NCBI RefSeq assembly: GCF_029309905.1
Contig: NZ_JARBJP010000004.1
Coordinates: forward strand, 124,001 to 188,000
DNA length: 64,000 nucleotides
DNA from: Brytella acorum
Lineage (GTDB): Bacteria > Pseudomonadota > Alphaproteobacteria > Acetobacterales > Acetobacteraceae
Direction: 5' to 3'
Part shown: positions 1 through 8,175 of the stretch, piece after piece
How positions within the stretch are numbered: the first letter of the stretch is position 1
Layout: every line of letters begins with the position of its first letter
Made by a program: the position numbers and the translations under genes
Notes under the pieces: generated by a model
Seen by the model: the letters and a program-made list of their open reading frames with translations, nothing else
The model's database searches: none
What the model was told of the DNA's origin: nothing

Positions 1-477
1 GCCCTCGGCGAAGCGTTCATCGCGGCCTGCCGTCTGGCGATCCTGCAAAAAGCCCCGCTGATCGTTTTCACGTCTTCGGGCGGCGCACGCATGCAGGAAG
101 GCATGCTGTCGCTGATGCAGATGCCGCGCACGACCATCGGCGTGGAAATGCTCAACGATGCCCAAATTCCCTATATCGTCGTTCTGACGAACCCGACGAC
201 GGGCGGTGTTTCGGCTTCTTTCGCCATGCTGGGCGACATCCAGATCGCGGAACCACAGGCGCTGATCGCGTTCGCAGGCCCGCGCGTCATCCAGGATACG
301 GTGCGCGAGAAACTGCCGGAAGGCTTCCAGCGCGCCGAATATCTGCTGGAACACGGCATGATCGACCGCGTCGTCAAGCGCGGCGACCTGCCTCGGGAAC
401 TGGCGCTCGTCATCGGGCTTCTGACGGCTGGACGCGCGATGTCGTCCATTCCGACACCCGGCACCGAAGCGGCCTGA
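1..477 (+). CDS. accD: Acetyl-CoA carboxylase carboxyltransferase beta subunit (3' part)
   Basis: The frame is open from the first base, so the gene's 5' end lies outside the window. AccD is the biotin-carboxyl transferase subunit that, with AccA, makes malonyl-CoA for fatty acid synthesis in the cytoplasm. The visible 158 codons hold the crotonase-like carboxyltransferase core, with [10 protein letters not shown] near the start, [16 protein letters not shown] in the middle and [18 protein letters not shown] towards the end, all characteristic of AccD. The N-terminal zinc-finger part is not visible. It stops 13 nt before folC on the same strand, the usual accD-folC operon order in proteobacteria. 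Confidence 0.95.
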   Translation, partial: ALGEAFIAACRLAILQKAPLIVFTSSGGARMQEGMLSLMQMPRTTIGVEMLNDAQIPYIVVLTNPTTGGVSASFAMLGDIQIAEPQALIAFAGPRVIQDTVREKLPEGFQRAEYLLEHGMIDRVVKRGDLPRELALVIGLLTAGRAMSSIPTPGTEAA

Positions 478-490
478 AGGCCCCGGACGC

Positions 491-1810
491 GTGACCGTAA
501 CGGGAGCCCCAGTCAGACTGAGCGACGAATATCAGGGTCGGGCGGGAGAGATTCTGGCCCGCCTTCAGGCGCTTTATCCCAAGCTGATCGACCTCTCGCT
601 CGATCGGCTGCGAGCCCTCCTTGCCCGGCTTGGGCATCCTGAACGGCAGCTACCGCCCGTCATCCATGTGGCCGGGACGAACGGCAAGGGCAGCACCTGC
701 GCCAATCTCCGCGCCATCGCCGAAGCGGCTGGCTGGCGCGCCCATGTGATGACGAGCCCCCATCTCGTCAGCGTCGTCGAGCGCTTTCGTGTGGCGGGTA
801 CACTGGTCTCCGAAGATGCGCTCATCGACGTTCTCGAAGAAATCGAACGGGTCAATGACGGCGCGCCCATTACGGTTTTCGAGGTTCTGACGGCGGCGGG
901 CTTTCTGCTCTTCGCCCGGACACCGGCCGATCTCGCCATCATCGAGGTGGGTCTGGGTGGGCGTCTCGACGCCACGAACGTCATCCCTCACCCGGCGGCA
1001 TGTATCATCACGCCCATCAGCCGCGATCATGAAGCCTTCCTGGGCGATACGCTGGAAGCCATCGCGTACGAGAAGGCGGGCATCATCAAGCAGGGCATTC
1101 CCGTGATCTGCGCGTCGCAACCGCCAGAAGTTCTGGCGGTCGTGGAAAAACAGGCGCGCGGGCTTCAGGCGCCCCTCTGGCGCCTCGGCCACGAGGTCGG
1201 GGTTCAGGATTCTGCGGAAGGATTGCGTTATCGCGATCCTCTCGGCCCTCTCGATCTCCCCAGACCCGGCCTGCTGGGGGTCCATCAGGTCGAGAACGCG
1301 ACTCTGGCCGTCGCCGGGCTACGGGCGAGTGGCCTGCCCCTCTCGGAAACGGCGTGGGCGGGCATTGCCCGGACAAGCTGGCCCGCGCGTCTCCAACGCC
1401 TGACCGGAAATCTCAGCCGTCAACTTCCGCCGGACTGGGAACTCTGGCTCGACGGTGGCCATAACCCGGGCGCCGGGATTGCGTTGGCGGCGACGCTCTC
1501 TCAATGGAAAGACAGACCGCTTCATCTGATCGTCGGCATGAAGCAGAGCAAGGACGCTCGTGGTTTCATAAACCCACTTCTATCGCTGGCCGAGACGACT
1601 CAAGCAGTCAGCGAGCCGGGACAGCATCTGGCGCTCAACGTGGACGAAATCATCCAGGCTTCGGGCGGCCGGGCTGTCGCGGGGCCCACGATCCTCGCGG
1701 CCCTGACGAGACTGCGCGCGCAGGGCGGACCCGCTGCCCGCGTGGTTCTATGCGGCAGCCTCTATCTCGCGGGCGTGGCTCTCGCGCAGGACGGCACCCA
1801 CCCGGTCTGA
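491..1810 (+). CDS. folC: Bifunctional dihydrofolate synthase / folylpolyglutamate synthase
   Basis: 439 residues, normal for FolC. It adds glutamate to dihydropteroate and to reduced folates in an ATP-dependent, Mur-ligase-like reaction. The ATP-binding loop GTNGKGST is at residues 62-69, the SPHLVSVVERFRV segment follows near 90, and EVGLGGRLDATN lies near 155; DGGHNPG in the C-terminal domain is also typical. The start is GTG, 13 nt after accD, which implies co-transcription and possibly coupled translation. Confidence 0.93.
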   Translation: MTVTGAPVRLSDEYQGRAGEILARLQALYPKLIDLSLDRLRALLARLGHPERQLPPVIHVAGTNGKGSTCANLRAIAEAAGWRAHVMTSPHLVSVVERFRVAGTLVSEDALIDVLEEIERVNDGAPITVFEVLTAAGFLLFARTPADLAIIEVGLGGRLDATNVIPHPAACIITPISRDHEAFLGDTLEAIAYEKAGIIKQGIPVICASQPPEVLAVVEKQARGLQAPLWRLGHEVGVQDSAEGLRYRDPLGPLDLPRPGLLGVHQVENATLAVAGLRASGLPLSETAWAGIARTSWPARLQRLTGNLSRQLPPDWELWLDGGHNPGAGIALAATLSQWKDRPLHLIVGMKQSKDARGFINPLLSLAETTQAVSEPGQHLALNVDEIIQASGGRAVAGPTILAALTRLRAQGGPAARVVLCGSLYLAGVALAQDGTHPV

Positions 1811-1835
1811 CTCCTTCGTCGGACCGTGCGGGATA

Positions 1836-2048
1836 TCAGGAAACGGCCGCCACGCCACGTATGATCGCCCAGATCGTCCAGACCCACCATGCCGCGATCA
1901 TGGCCCAGGGCACGACGAGAAGAACGCTGCCCGCGCCGAAAGTTATGGCTGCGATGCCAGCCACGAATGTATGCGCGACCGCGACTGCGATGGTCACCAG
2001 AACCCCGACCCAGAAGATCTTGATCTGCCAGTCGAATGTCTCGCGCAT
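1836..2048 (-). CDS. Small membrane protein, C-terminal half of a DUF4870-like domain
   Basis: 70 residues with two hydrophobic segments and a W-rich end. It begins RETFDWQIKIFWVG, which resembles the middle of DUF4870/Tic20-like membrane proteins, where a soluble loop leads into xFRWQIRTFW. Its ATG shares one base with the stop codon of the upstream ORF (TGATG), so the two halves would be translationally coupled. Together the two ORFs have about the length and order of one DUF4870 protein. This may be a natural split or an old frameshift. Function unknown. Confidence 0.55.
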   Translation of the reverse strand: MRETFDWQIKIFWVGVLVTIAVAVAHTFVAGIAAITFGAGSVLLVVPWAMIAAWWVWTIWAIIRGVAAVS

Positions 2049-2248
2049 CAGAGGCCCGTGACGATAGCGGTGATATAGGCGAGGACCACGCCAATCGGGG
2101 CCGTGATGGCTGTGAAGAACGCCAGAACGTAGAGCACGTAAACCGTCATGGCCCAGAAGCGACCGCCGGTTCGGCTTTCCACAGGGTAAAAACGCCGCCG
2201 AGAGAAGGCATCGTAGTCAGACTGATATCCATAATGATAACGCGTCAC
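2048..2248 (-). CDS. Small membrane protein, N-terminal half of a DUF4870-like domain
   Basis: 66 residues: a soluble Tyr/Arg-rich head followed by one long hydrophobic stretch with VYVLYVLAFFTAITAPIGVV, matching the first helices of DUF4870-like proteins. It ends exactly where such proteins enter the loop between helices 2 and 3, and the next ORF continues that loop in another frame through a TGATG junction. The assignment to the family is by pattern only. Confidence 0.55.
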   Translation of the reverse strand: MTRYHYGYQSDYDAFSRRRFYPVESRTGGRFWAMTVYVLYVLAFFTAITAPIGVVLAYITAIVTGL

Positions 2249-2468
2249 GGACTTGTCCTTTCAGAACAATTCATTCTGATTTTTTAAGAGCAAAATTCAT
2301 GCCAAATTACCTTGACGGCCCGATTATCCTTTTTTCGCTTCCATAATGGTGGTTTGCGCCAAAACAGCTTCGAAATGCACTTTTTTTGCCATTCCAGATG
2401 TCCGTGACTTCTCGTTCTCGCTTATCTTTTCATGAAAAGCGGTGTCTACGGCATTCAGCGTATCAATG

Positions 2469-2503
2469 AAAAAGCGAGAGTGGTTCGATCACTGACGAAC
2501 CAC
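2469..2503 (-). terminator. Probable intrinsic terminator after the WG-repeat gene
   Basis: The inverted repeat GTGGTTCG (2480-2487) / CGAACCAC (2496-2503) has 8 perfect pairs and an 8-nt loop. On the minus strand it is followed within 7 nt by TTTTT (complement of 2469-2473). It lies about 20 nt beyond the stop of the minus-strand gene ending at 2523. Nothing else is recognisable in 2249-2522. Confidence 0.55.
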
Positions 2504-2522
2504 GTGGACAGAGCCTGAACGC

Positions 2523-2840
2523 TCAATGTCCAGTGAGAAAAATTCTGGTGTCTTTCGCCGCGTCCGATCCCCAGGCGCCGATTTTTTGACCGGTCTTCTT
2601 CCCCCACTTGCCAATGTTCCGACCAGTATCCGCGCCCCAGCGACCAACCGTGTTTCCGGTTTTATGGCCCCATTCGCCCGTGACATGAACCGCGTTTTCC
2701 GTACCGTTCTTTACGGTGTTCCAACTCTTCCGGGCTGTCTTGCAGGAAGAAGACGCACAGGGGCGTGTATCGTGAGCGCTACCTGACGTTACAGACAAGG
2801 TCACGGCGAACGCCATCAGCAATGATAAAGCCTTCTTCAT
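2523..2840 (-). CDS. Exported protein with tandem WG repeats
   Basis: 105 residues. The N-terminus (MKKALSLLMAFAVTLSVTSG) is a clear signal peptide, so the product should leave the cytoplasm. The mature part has a short cysteine-containing head (CASSSC) and then four spaced Trp-Gly units (EWGHKTGN, RWGADTGR, KWGKKTGQ, AWGSDAAKD), a tandem repeat of about 11 residues. I recognise no family. It is Lys/Arg/Gly-rich and could bind an envelope polymer, but that is only a guess. Confidence 0.6.
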   Translation of the reverse strand: MKKALSLLMAFAVTLSVTSGSAHDTRPCASSSCKTARKSWNTVKNGTENAVHVTGEWGHKTGNTVGRWGADTGRNIGKWGKKTGQKIGAWGSDAAKDTRIFLTGH

Positions 2841-2923
2841 GGAAATATTTCCAATGGCGCCGATCCCGTCTCGAAGGCAACACGATACGCGCCATCGGGA
2901 TGAGACCGACCTCCGTCAAAAGA

Positions 2924-3373
2924 TCAGATCAGATTTTTGGCGCGATCCAGGACCATGTTGCAAACCTTTTTCTTGATGCCGCTCGTCAGGCTCGAGAGGG
3001 AAAAAGGATTGTCTCCACCTGTAAGAAGTTGGCCTTGCTGGCCGGCCGTATAATCACTTGAGGACGTGACATCCTGCTTGCCGGTCAGGCTGCCGAGAGC
3101 GGACGTCGCGCCGCTGCCATTCAGATAGTTGTTCTGGACGCAGTAGCTCAAAACCCCGGCGACATTACCCATGCTGGCTGAGGAAACGTTCGGCAACATG
3201 CTCCCCATCGCGCCACTGGCCATATTTCCCATGCCACCCGTCATGCCACTCATCGCACTGCCCGCGCTATCGACCCCGGGCAATGATTGCGCCTGTGCGC
3301 CGGAGACCGTGAGACCGGAAACCGTAAGAACCGCCACCGTGAGGCAGACAGCAAAACCGTTCGAATTACGCAT
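2924..3373 (-). CDS. DUF2501 family exported protein
   Basis: 149 residues from the ATG at 3373, preceded by an AGAAGGGA ribosome binding site. The signal peptide ends around SGAQAQ. The mature part is Gly/Met/Ser-rich, then carries the DUF2501 core: NVAGVLSYCVQNNYLNG, a GLLTGG-like segment (GQLLTGGDNPF) and a C-terminal helix KKVCNMVLDRAKNLI with the second conserved Cys. Family function is unknown (E. coli YjjA is a member). A divergent paralogue lies at 8667-9110. Confidence 0.8.
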   Translation of the reverse strand: MRNSNGFAVCLTVAVLTVSGLTVSGAQAQSLPGVDSAGSAMSGMTGGMGNMASGAMGSMLPNVSSASMGNVAGVLSYCVQNNYLNGSGATSALGSLTGKQDVTSSSDYTAGQQGQLLTGGDNPFSLSSLTSGIKKKVCNMVLDRAKNLI

Positions 3374-3658
3374 CGTTTTATCCCTTCTGAGAAGCGTCGA
3401 GGGCAGCGCCTGTCCAGCTTCAGAATGCACCCGCTGCCACGATCAGGTTAACGCACCTCGCGAGAACACGCACCTTTACGACGACAGGAAAACTTACGGA
3501 TATACAGAAGAGTCGCGCCAAAACCTGCGCTCTTCAAGGATTTTCACGATTTCCGAGGAGAGTTGGCGGAGCCAATCTCCACCTAACTTATGTCTCCGGT
3601 CGTCCCTCAGCATCCTTTTAATGCACTGTTTTCTATATTCTTAATTCTTATACCGTCT

Positions 3659-3853
3659 CTAACCGTCTCGGCGCGGCATCCTGGTATTCGGTGGCTGAAC
3701 TGGCTGCATTGGCGTTGCCTGGGCTGTCTGCAACAAAGCCGGGTCTTCAGACCCGAGCGGCGTCGGAAGGCTGGCATGCGGAGGATGAGAAGGGGATGAC
3801 TGTCAGGGCGCGGGATTTTCGGTAGCGAGCGCTCCAGCATCTGACCCGTTCAT
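3659..3853 (-). pseudogene. Possible small Pro-rich ORF interrupted by an in-frame TGA
   Basis: An ATG at 3853 overlaps the stop of the upstream gene (TGATG) and reads MNGSDAGALATENPAP, then TGA. The same frame continues for 47 codons of Pro/Gln-rich, protein-like sequence (PLGSEDPALLQTAQA, then PMQPVQPPN) to TAG at 3659-3661. If the TGA came from TGG, a 64-residue third member of the upstream pair would result. Low-complexity sequence could give the same picture by chance, so this is weak. The rest of 3374-3658 shows no convincing gene. Confidence 0.25.
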
Positions 3854-4404
3854 CAGTGCGCTTTATGCGGGCGGAAATGCCCGGTCGCTTTCCGATGTGT
3901 TGTCTTTAGCGGCGGGACCGGCACGACCTCATAGAACGAGTTACCCTGATAATTGCCGATTAGTCGAAAGTTTCTGCCCGGCGCTCCACGCCCGGTCGTG
4001 CGCCAGGCGGCGACAGTGGTGGAAGCAGCTCCGCTGGTGGGTGCGGACACCACCTCTATTGCGTCCCTGATGAAGGTCGCGACGGCTGGATACCTGGCCG
4101 ACTCTGACACCAGCTTTGCAAGCTTGCCAGCCAAGAGCCCCGGAAGTGTCGGATAGTCCCTGAAGCCTGCGAACTGATTGCCCAGCCGGACGATGTCCTG
4201 CTCGCTGGTTGCACCGGCTGCCATGTAACGGGCTGGTGTACGCAAACGGTTCTCCACGACCTGACGCATGAGGCGCATCGCCTTCAGCGACTCATCGCGA
4301 TTGTAGCTGCTTTCCAACGGACCGATCGTTTCCAGAAGCAGCAACCGTACAAGTGCACCCGCATCCGTGTTCTCGGGGGGAAGTGGATCGCTCGCTGTGG
4401 CCAT
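3853..4404 (-). CDS. Conserved hypothetical protein, distant cell-wall-hydrolase-like pattern
   Basis: 183 residues from the ATG at 4404, which shares its A with the stop of the upstream gene (TAATG). No signal peptide. A segment about 40-90 residues in (VVENRLRTPARY, then IVRLGNQFAGFRDYP) resembles the VVLNR...CQFS layout of SleB-type hydrolases, but the Cys is absent and the match is only by eye. The C-terminal part (NFRLIGNYQGNSFYEVVP) reads like a short beta domain. With its exported partner it could act on peptidoglycan, or be an unrelated pair. Confidence 0.55.
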   Translation of the reverse strand: MATASDPLPPENTDAGALVRLLLLETIGPLESSYNRDESLKAMRLMRQVVENRLRTPARYMAAGATSEQDIVRLGNQFAGFRDYPTLPGLLAGKLAKLVSESARYPAVATFIRDAIEVVSAPTSGAASTTVAAWRTTGRGAPGRNFRLIGNYQGNSFYEVVPVPPLKTTHRKATGHFRPHKAH

Positions 4405-4856
4405 TACTTCCTGCCTTCCGGTCCCTCGACCTTCACCGTCACGCCATATCGGCGACAGGCTCTCTCGGTATCGGTGAGCCATTTGCGCGTCACGAGGTAG
4501 GTGCTTGTTCCAACCTCCGCGTCCGATGCCACGACATCCTTGGCGGTATCGATCACGTTAGTTTCATCGGCCAGAGACTTCGGATCGTCAACCGTGCTGG
4601 GATGCCACGTGATCACCTGCTTCTGAGCGGGCCAGATGACAATGCCTTGCGTCACAGCACTCTGGCGGTCCGCCTGGCCGACGAGACACACGGACTGCTT
4701 TCCACCCTTTCCGCGCCTGAGGACGAGTTCCTGAACCTGACCCCTCCAACCGTGAAACACGGCATCGGAATCAGGGGACACCCATCTGACCTGAGCATGC
4801 GCAGCCATGGGTGCGGTGAGAACGACAAGGAGAGTGCTCGACCACAGAAATCTCAT
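4404..4856 (-). CDS. Exported hypothetical protein, coupled to the next gene
   Basis: 150 residues starting at the ATG at 4856. MRFLWSSTLLVVLTAPMAAH is a signal peptide with an AHA-type cleavage site. The mature protein is mostly beta-like, with two cysteines (SVCLVGQ and RACRRYG). It overlaps the following gene by one base, so both are probably made together. No family recognised; periplasmic location is the only safe inference. Confidence 0.55.
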   Translation of the reverse strand: MRFLWSSTLLVVLTAPMAAHAQVRWVSPDSDAVFHGWRGQVQELVLRRGKGGKQSVCLVGQADRQSAVTQGIVIWPAQKQVITWHPSTVDDPKSLADETNVIDTAKDVVASDAEVGTSTYLVTRKWLTDTERACRRYGVTVKVEGPEGRK

Positions 4857-5053
4857 CACTCGAATCCCCGGTTGCGGCACTATCATAATCGGCCAAATAT
4901 TCTGCGACGGCAATACAACATGGAGGGATCGAAGAACCGTTGATTGGTTCCCCTTTTGCCTGATTTCAGGTTTTTGGCGTGTTGATTGCTGGTTCCTGGA
5001 CCTGATTTTCGCTCTGCGTTTTGAGGAGAGAGAGGGTTTCATGCTCAGGATGT

Positions 5054-5182
5054 CTACGCGGCGGCGTCAATCCACTGCAGGAGGAGAAAGCGGCGCATGT
5101 TGTAGACGATATTGGCCAACCAACAGGCTTCGAAACGGAAAGCATGTCTCTGGGTATCCCAGAACGTGCCCAGAAAGCCCAT
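5054..5182 (-). pseudogene. Transposase C-terminal remnant (DDE, probably IS5/IS4-type)
   Basis: On the minus strand about 42 codons read GTFWDTQRHAFRFEACW followed by LANIVYNMRRFLLLQ and WIDAAA, then TAG. This resembles the extreme C-terminus of IS5/IS4-superfamily transposases, with the YNMRR block. Stops interrupt the frame just upstream and no N-terminus, DDE residues or inverted repeats are seen, so only an end fragment remains. It sits 80 bp from tRNA-Ala, a usual site for insertions. Confidence 0.55.
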
Positions 5183-5262
5183 GCGCTATCATGGGTTTCA
5201 TCGTGGGTACAAAACTACGCCATTTAAAAAATAGCTGTTTTCTGCGATTTTTTTAGTGGAAG

Positions 5263-5338
<76 letters not shown>

Positions 5339-5348
5339 GCCAGATCAG

Positions 5349-5374
5349 ACCGGTTTCCTTGGGGAGAAACCGGT
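5349..5374. repeat. Inverted repeat between maf and tRNA-Ala
   Basis: ACCGGTTTC (5349-5357) and GAAACCGGT (5366-5374) form a perfect 9-bp stem with an 8-nt loop. It lies after the maf stop and before tRNA-Ala on the same strand. No T-run follows, so it may be a processing or weak termination structure. Confidence 0.45.
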
Positions 5375-5440
5375 GCGCGCGGTATAGCGAGGCTATTTCT
5401 TCATGGCAAGCGACAAAGCGCACTATTTTCAAATGTCATT

Positions 5441-6046
5441 TCAGCTTTCCAGAACACCGTATTGCCTCAGAGCCTCGAGCACAGCGATGCGGGGCAGACC
5501 GAGGACAGCATCAAAAGCGCCGTCAATGGCATCCATGAGCTGGATACCCCGTCCTTCCACGCGATAGCAGCCGACGCAGGAGAGGATCGCCTCGCCTTCC
5601 TCTTCCAGATAGCGCTCCAGGAACGCATCCGAGAAGCGTCTGACACTCACGCGTGGCGTTTCGACATGCGACCAGAGTTCCGCGCCGTCCCTATATAGAG
5701 TGACGGCCGTATGGAGAGCATGGGTCCGTCCGCGGAGGATCGTCAGATGGTGCCGGGCCTGCTCGATATTGGCGGGTTTGGCAAAAATCTGCCCGTCGAG
5801 TTCCAGAATCTGATCGGCCGCCAGGACATAAGCGCCATCGGGCATGGAACGGAGGTCGAAAAGCAGACGCGCCTTTGCCCGCGCCAGTTCCAGAGCAAGG
5901 CCGCGCGCATTCATTCCCTGCGTGTCCAGGGTTTCTCGCAACGCATCTTCGTCCAGGGGTACAGGGAGAGCGTCAATGGCAAGCCCGGCTTCTTCCAGAA
6001 GACGTCTGCGGATTGCCGATCCGCTCGCCAGCACCAGCTTCGACAT
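5441..6046 (-). CDS. maf: Maf family nucleoside triphosphate pyrophosphatase
   Basis: 201 residues from the ATG at 6046. Maf proteins hydrolyse non-canonical or modified NTPs to NMP and pyrophosphate and are linked to septum control. Visible motifs are the N-terminal LASGSAIRRRLLEEAGL, YVLAADQILELDG in the middle, TVTLYRDG-like strand TAVTLYRDGAELW, then FLERYLEEEGE, GCYRVEGRGIQL and IDGAFDAVLGLP at the end. Divergent from hemE across the putative origin; in many alphaproteobacteria maf is near this origin, usually behind a PPSR/RP001 gene that is missing here. Confidence 0.9.
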   Translation of the reverse strand: MSKLVLASGSAIRRRLLEEAGLAIDALPVPLDEDALRETLDTQGMNARGLALELARAKARLLFDLRSMPDGAYVLAADQILELDGQIFAKPANIEQARHHLTILRGRTHALHTAVTLYRDGAELWSHVETPRVSVRRFSDAFLERYLEEEGEAILSCVGCYRVEGRGIQLMDAIDGAFDAVLGLPRIAVLEALRQYGVLES

Positions 6047-6121
6047 CCGTTCCCGCCCAACTCCGACGGTTGTTTCCCTTCTGTCCAAACCGAGTCCCTC
6101 CTTTTGACCTGACCGTAAAAC

Positions 6122-6418
6122 CTGTCGACGAGTACCGTCAGTACTGGGGTACATGGGGACAGTACAGACCTTAGGCCACGAGCCTGTCTAGTACCGGGGA
6201 TGGTACTTCCGGCGGGCGGTACGGTGGGTTGTACACAGGTCGTCTGGGGAGTTTTCGGGATAAGACTCCACAAGCGGCGGAAAACGGCGAGTCGAAGGTT
6301 GTACACAGTGTGGGAAAGTCGGGGTACGTTTTCGGAAAGACGGGTACCCCATCTTCCACAGGCATCAACCAATCCGACAGGATTTCTTTATTTTATCTTT
6401 CGTGGTTAGTGAGCAGCC
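6122..6418. other. oriC: Putative chromosomal replication origin (oriC)
   Basis: The 370-bp gap between maf (minus) and hemE (plus) is non-coding. It holds two TTGTACACA boxes (6229-6237, 6299-6307), TCTTCCACA (6352-6360) and TTTCCCACA on the minus strand (6309-6317), each one mismatch from the DnaA consensus TTWTNCACA. There are two GANTC sites (6264-6268, 6289-6293), possible CcrM targets, and an AT-rich stretch (about 6381-6403) that could unwind. In Caulobacter and Rickettsia oriC lies beside hemE. The location and the boxes together make this likely; it is not proven. Confidence 0.7.
6132..6347. repeat. Cluster of 11 GTAC tetranucleotides in the origin
   Basis: GTAC starts at 6132, 6141, 6149, 6162, 6191, 6203, 6219, 6231, 6301, 6324 and 6344. 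About one would be expected by chance in 216 bp. Many are GGTAC. Two lie inside the TTGTACACA boxes, so part of the cluster may be variant DnaA-like sites; the others match no site I know. Confidence 0.75.
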
Positions 6419-7483
6419 ATGGTTCGTGATCCTTCTTTCCCGGTGGCTCGCAATGTCGCCGCCAAACCGCTGCTGCGTGTCCTTCATGGCGAAGCCGTAT
6501 GGCCACCTCCGATCTGGCTGATGCGACAGGCCGGTCGCTATCTTCCCGAATTTCGGGCCATGCGGGCTCAGGCGGATTTCCTGACGCGCTGCATGACGCC
6601 CGATATCGCGACGGAACTGACGTTGCAGCCCATTCGACGCTACGGCATGGATGGGGCCATCCTGTTTTCGGACATTCTGATCCTCCCCTGGGCGCTCGGT
6701 CAGAAACTCGAATTCATTGAAGGACGCGGGCCTGTTCTCGATCCGATCCGCACCCGTGCGGATCTGGACCGGCTCGATCGGAGCCGCGTCGAAGAGGTGA
6801 CGGCGCCGGTGCGTGAAACGCTGCGGCGTCTGACCACGGAATTGCCGTCTCACACGACTCTGCTCGGTTTTGCGGGAAGCCCGTTTACCGTGGCCTGTTA
6901 CATGGTCGAGGGCGGCGGTTCGCGGGACTTCGCCGCGACACGCACCATGGCTTTGACGGAAACGGCCCTTTTCGAGCGCCTGATCGATCTGTTGACCGAA
7001 CAGACCGCAACGATGCTCGTGGGGCAGATCGATGCCGGCGCCGAAGCCGTCGTGCTGTTCGACAGCTGGGCGGGTCTCCTGCCGCCGTCACAGTTCCGCC
7101 GCTGGGTGATCAAGCCGACCCGCCGGATCGTGGATCATATCCACGCGGCGCGGCCTCATGCGAAGATCATCGGCTTCCCCCGTCTCGCGGGCGTGATGAC
7201 GGCGGAATATGCAAGCCGGACGGGCTGCGATGCCCTGGCCTGCGACACGGGCGCGGATCTTGCGGTCGTGGCCGCCAGCACGGCTTCGACTTTGCCGCTA
7301 CAGGGCAATCTCGACCCGGTCATTCTTCTCGCGGGCGGTGAAACACTTGTCTCGGAAGCCCGCGCCATTCGTGACAGCATGCGAGGACGGCCCCACATCT
7401 TCAATCTGGGGCATGGCGTGATGCAGGAGACGCCGCCCGAACACGTGGCCGCTCTTGTCAAGGCTGTGCGCACTCTGACATGA
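6419..7483 (+). CDS. hemE: Uroporphyrinogen decarboxylase
   Basis: 354 residues, normal for HemE, which decarboxylates the four acetate side chains of uroporphyrinogen III to give coproporphyrinogen III in haem synthesis. The hallmark PPIWLMRQAGRYLPEFR spans about residues 30-46, with active-site arginines; FSDILILPWALG lies near 80, GFAGSPFTVACYMVEGGGS near 150 and FNLGHGVMQETPPEHV at the end. The ATG lies directly after the AT-rich end of the origin. The stop overlaps the next ATG (ATGA), so hemE heads an operon with a HAD gene and hemJ. Confidence 0.96.
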   Translation: MVRDPSFPVARNVAAKPLLRVLHGEAVWPPPIWLMRQAGRYLPEFRAMRAQADFLTRCMTPDIATELTLQPIRRYGMDGAILFSDILILPWALGQKLEFIEGRGPVLDPIRTRADLDRLDRSRVEEVTAPVRETLRRLTTELPSHTTLLGFAGSPFTVACYMVEGGGSRDFAATRTMALTETALFERLIDLLTEQTATMLVGQIDAGAEAVVLFDSWAGLLPPSQFRRWVIKPTRRIVDHIHAARPHAKIIGFPRLAGVMTAEYASRTGCDALACDTGADLAVVAASTASTLPLQGNLDPVILLAGGETLVSEARAIRDSMRGRPHIFNLGHGVMQETPPEHVAALVKAVRTLT

Positions 7484-8175
7484 CAGACGCTCTCGACCCG
7501 GGATGTCGCCCGAAGCTGGTCATTTTCGACTGTGACGGCGTTCTGATTGACAGTGAGGGACCGTGCATCCGCGAGATCGCAGCCCAGGTCCGTCAGGCCG
7601 GGATTGCGATTTCGGATGACGAAGCTCTCTCGATGTTTCCCGGCATGGCCCTTGGCGACGTCCAGAAGCAACTGGAGGCTCGTGGGGGCCTGTCGCTGGG
7701 AAGCGACTGGGTCGCGCGGATGCAGGCGCGCTTTGTGACGCTTATGGGCGAGCAGGCGGAGCCGATCGAAGGCGCGGGGCGGGTTCTGGCGTCTCTGGCC
7801 GAGGCGGGGCTGCCCTTTCGTGTGGGCTCCAACTCGTCGATCGTGGAAATGGATGCGAAATTCGGGCGTGTCGGGTTTGATCGGTATATCCCTCGCGAGC
7901 GCGTCCATTCCGCCAGGGAGCTGGGGCGTCCGAAGCCCGATCCTCATGTCTATCTGCATGCCGCCGCACAGGAGGGCGTGAAGCCGGAAGACTGCGTGGT
8001 GATCGAGGATTCCGATCCCGGCGTTCAGGCCGCGCATGATGCGGGAATGGCCTGCATTCTCCTGCGTGAAAGCGGGCCGATGCCGCCGCGACAATGGCCC
8101 GGCCTGATCCGGGTCCGTCATCTGGATGAGGTCTTACCGCTGCTCGTCGGGACACGGAGGTCGTCGAACGCATGA
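7480..8175 (+). CDS. HAD superfamily phosphatase (phosphoglycolate phosphatase-like)
   Basis: 231 residues. Motif I FDCDGVLIDSEG has the nucleophile pair Asp17/Asp19; SNSSIVEMD gives motif II; GRPKPDPHVYL gives the Lys of motif III; VIEDSDPGVQAAHDAGM gives motif IV. The helical cap between motifs I and II is the subclass I type seen in Gph, beta-phosphoglucomutase and YieH-like enzymes. The substrate cannot be told. It is locked between hemE and hemJ by 4-nt overlaps on both sides, which suggests co-expression with haem synthesis. Confidence 0.85.
   Translation: MTDALDPGCRPKLVIFDCDGVLIDSEGPCIREIAAQVRQAGIAISDDEALSMFPGMALGDVQKQLEARGGLSLGSDWVARMQARFVTLMGEQAEPIEGAGRVLASLAEAGLPFRVGSNSSIVEMDAKFGRVGFDRYIPRERVHSARELGRPKPDPHVYLHAAAQEGVKPEDCVVIEDSDPGVQAAHDAGMACILLRESGPMPPRQWPGLIRVRHLDEVLPLLVGTRRSSNA

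Noticed and set aside
5021-5227. Plus-strand ORFs next to tRNA-Ala
   Set aside because: Mirror frames of the minus-strand transposase remnant.
7156-8121. 321-codon minus-strand ORF
   Set aside because: Antisense to hemE and the HAD gene; Arg/Pro-rich shadow.
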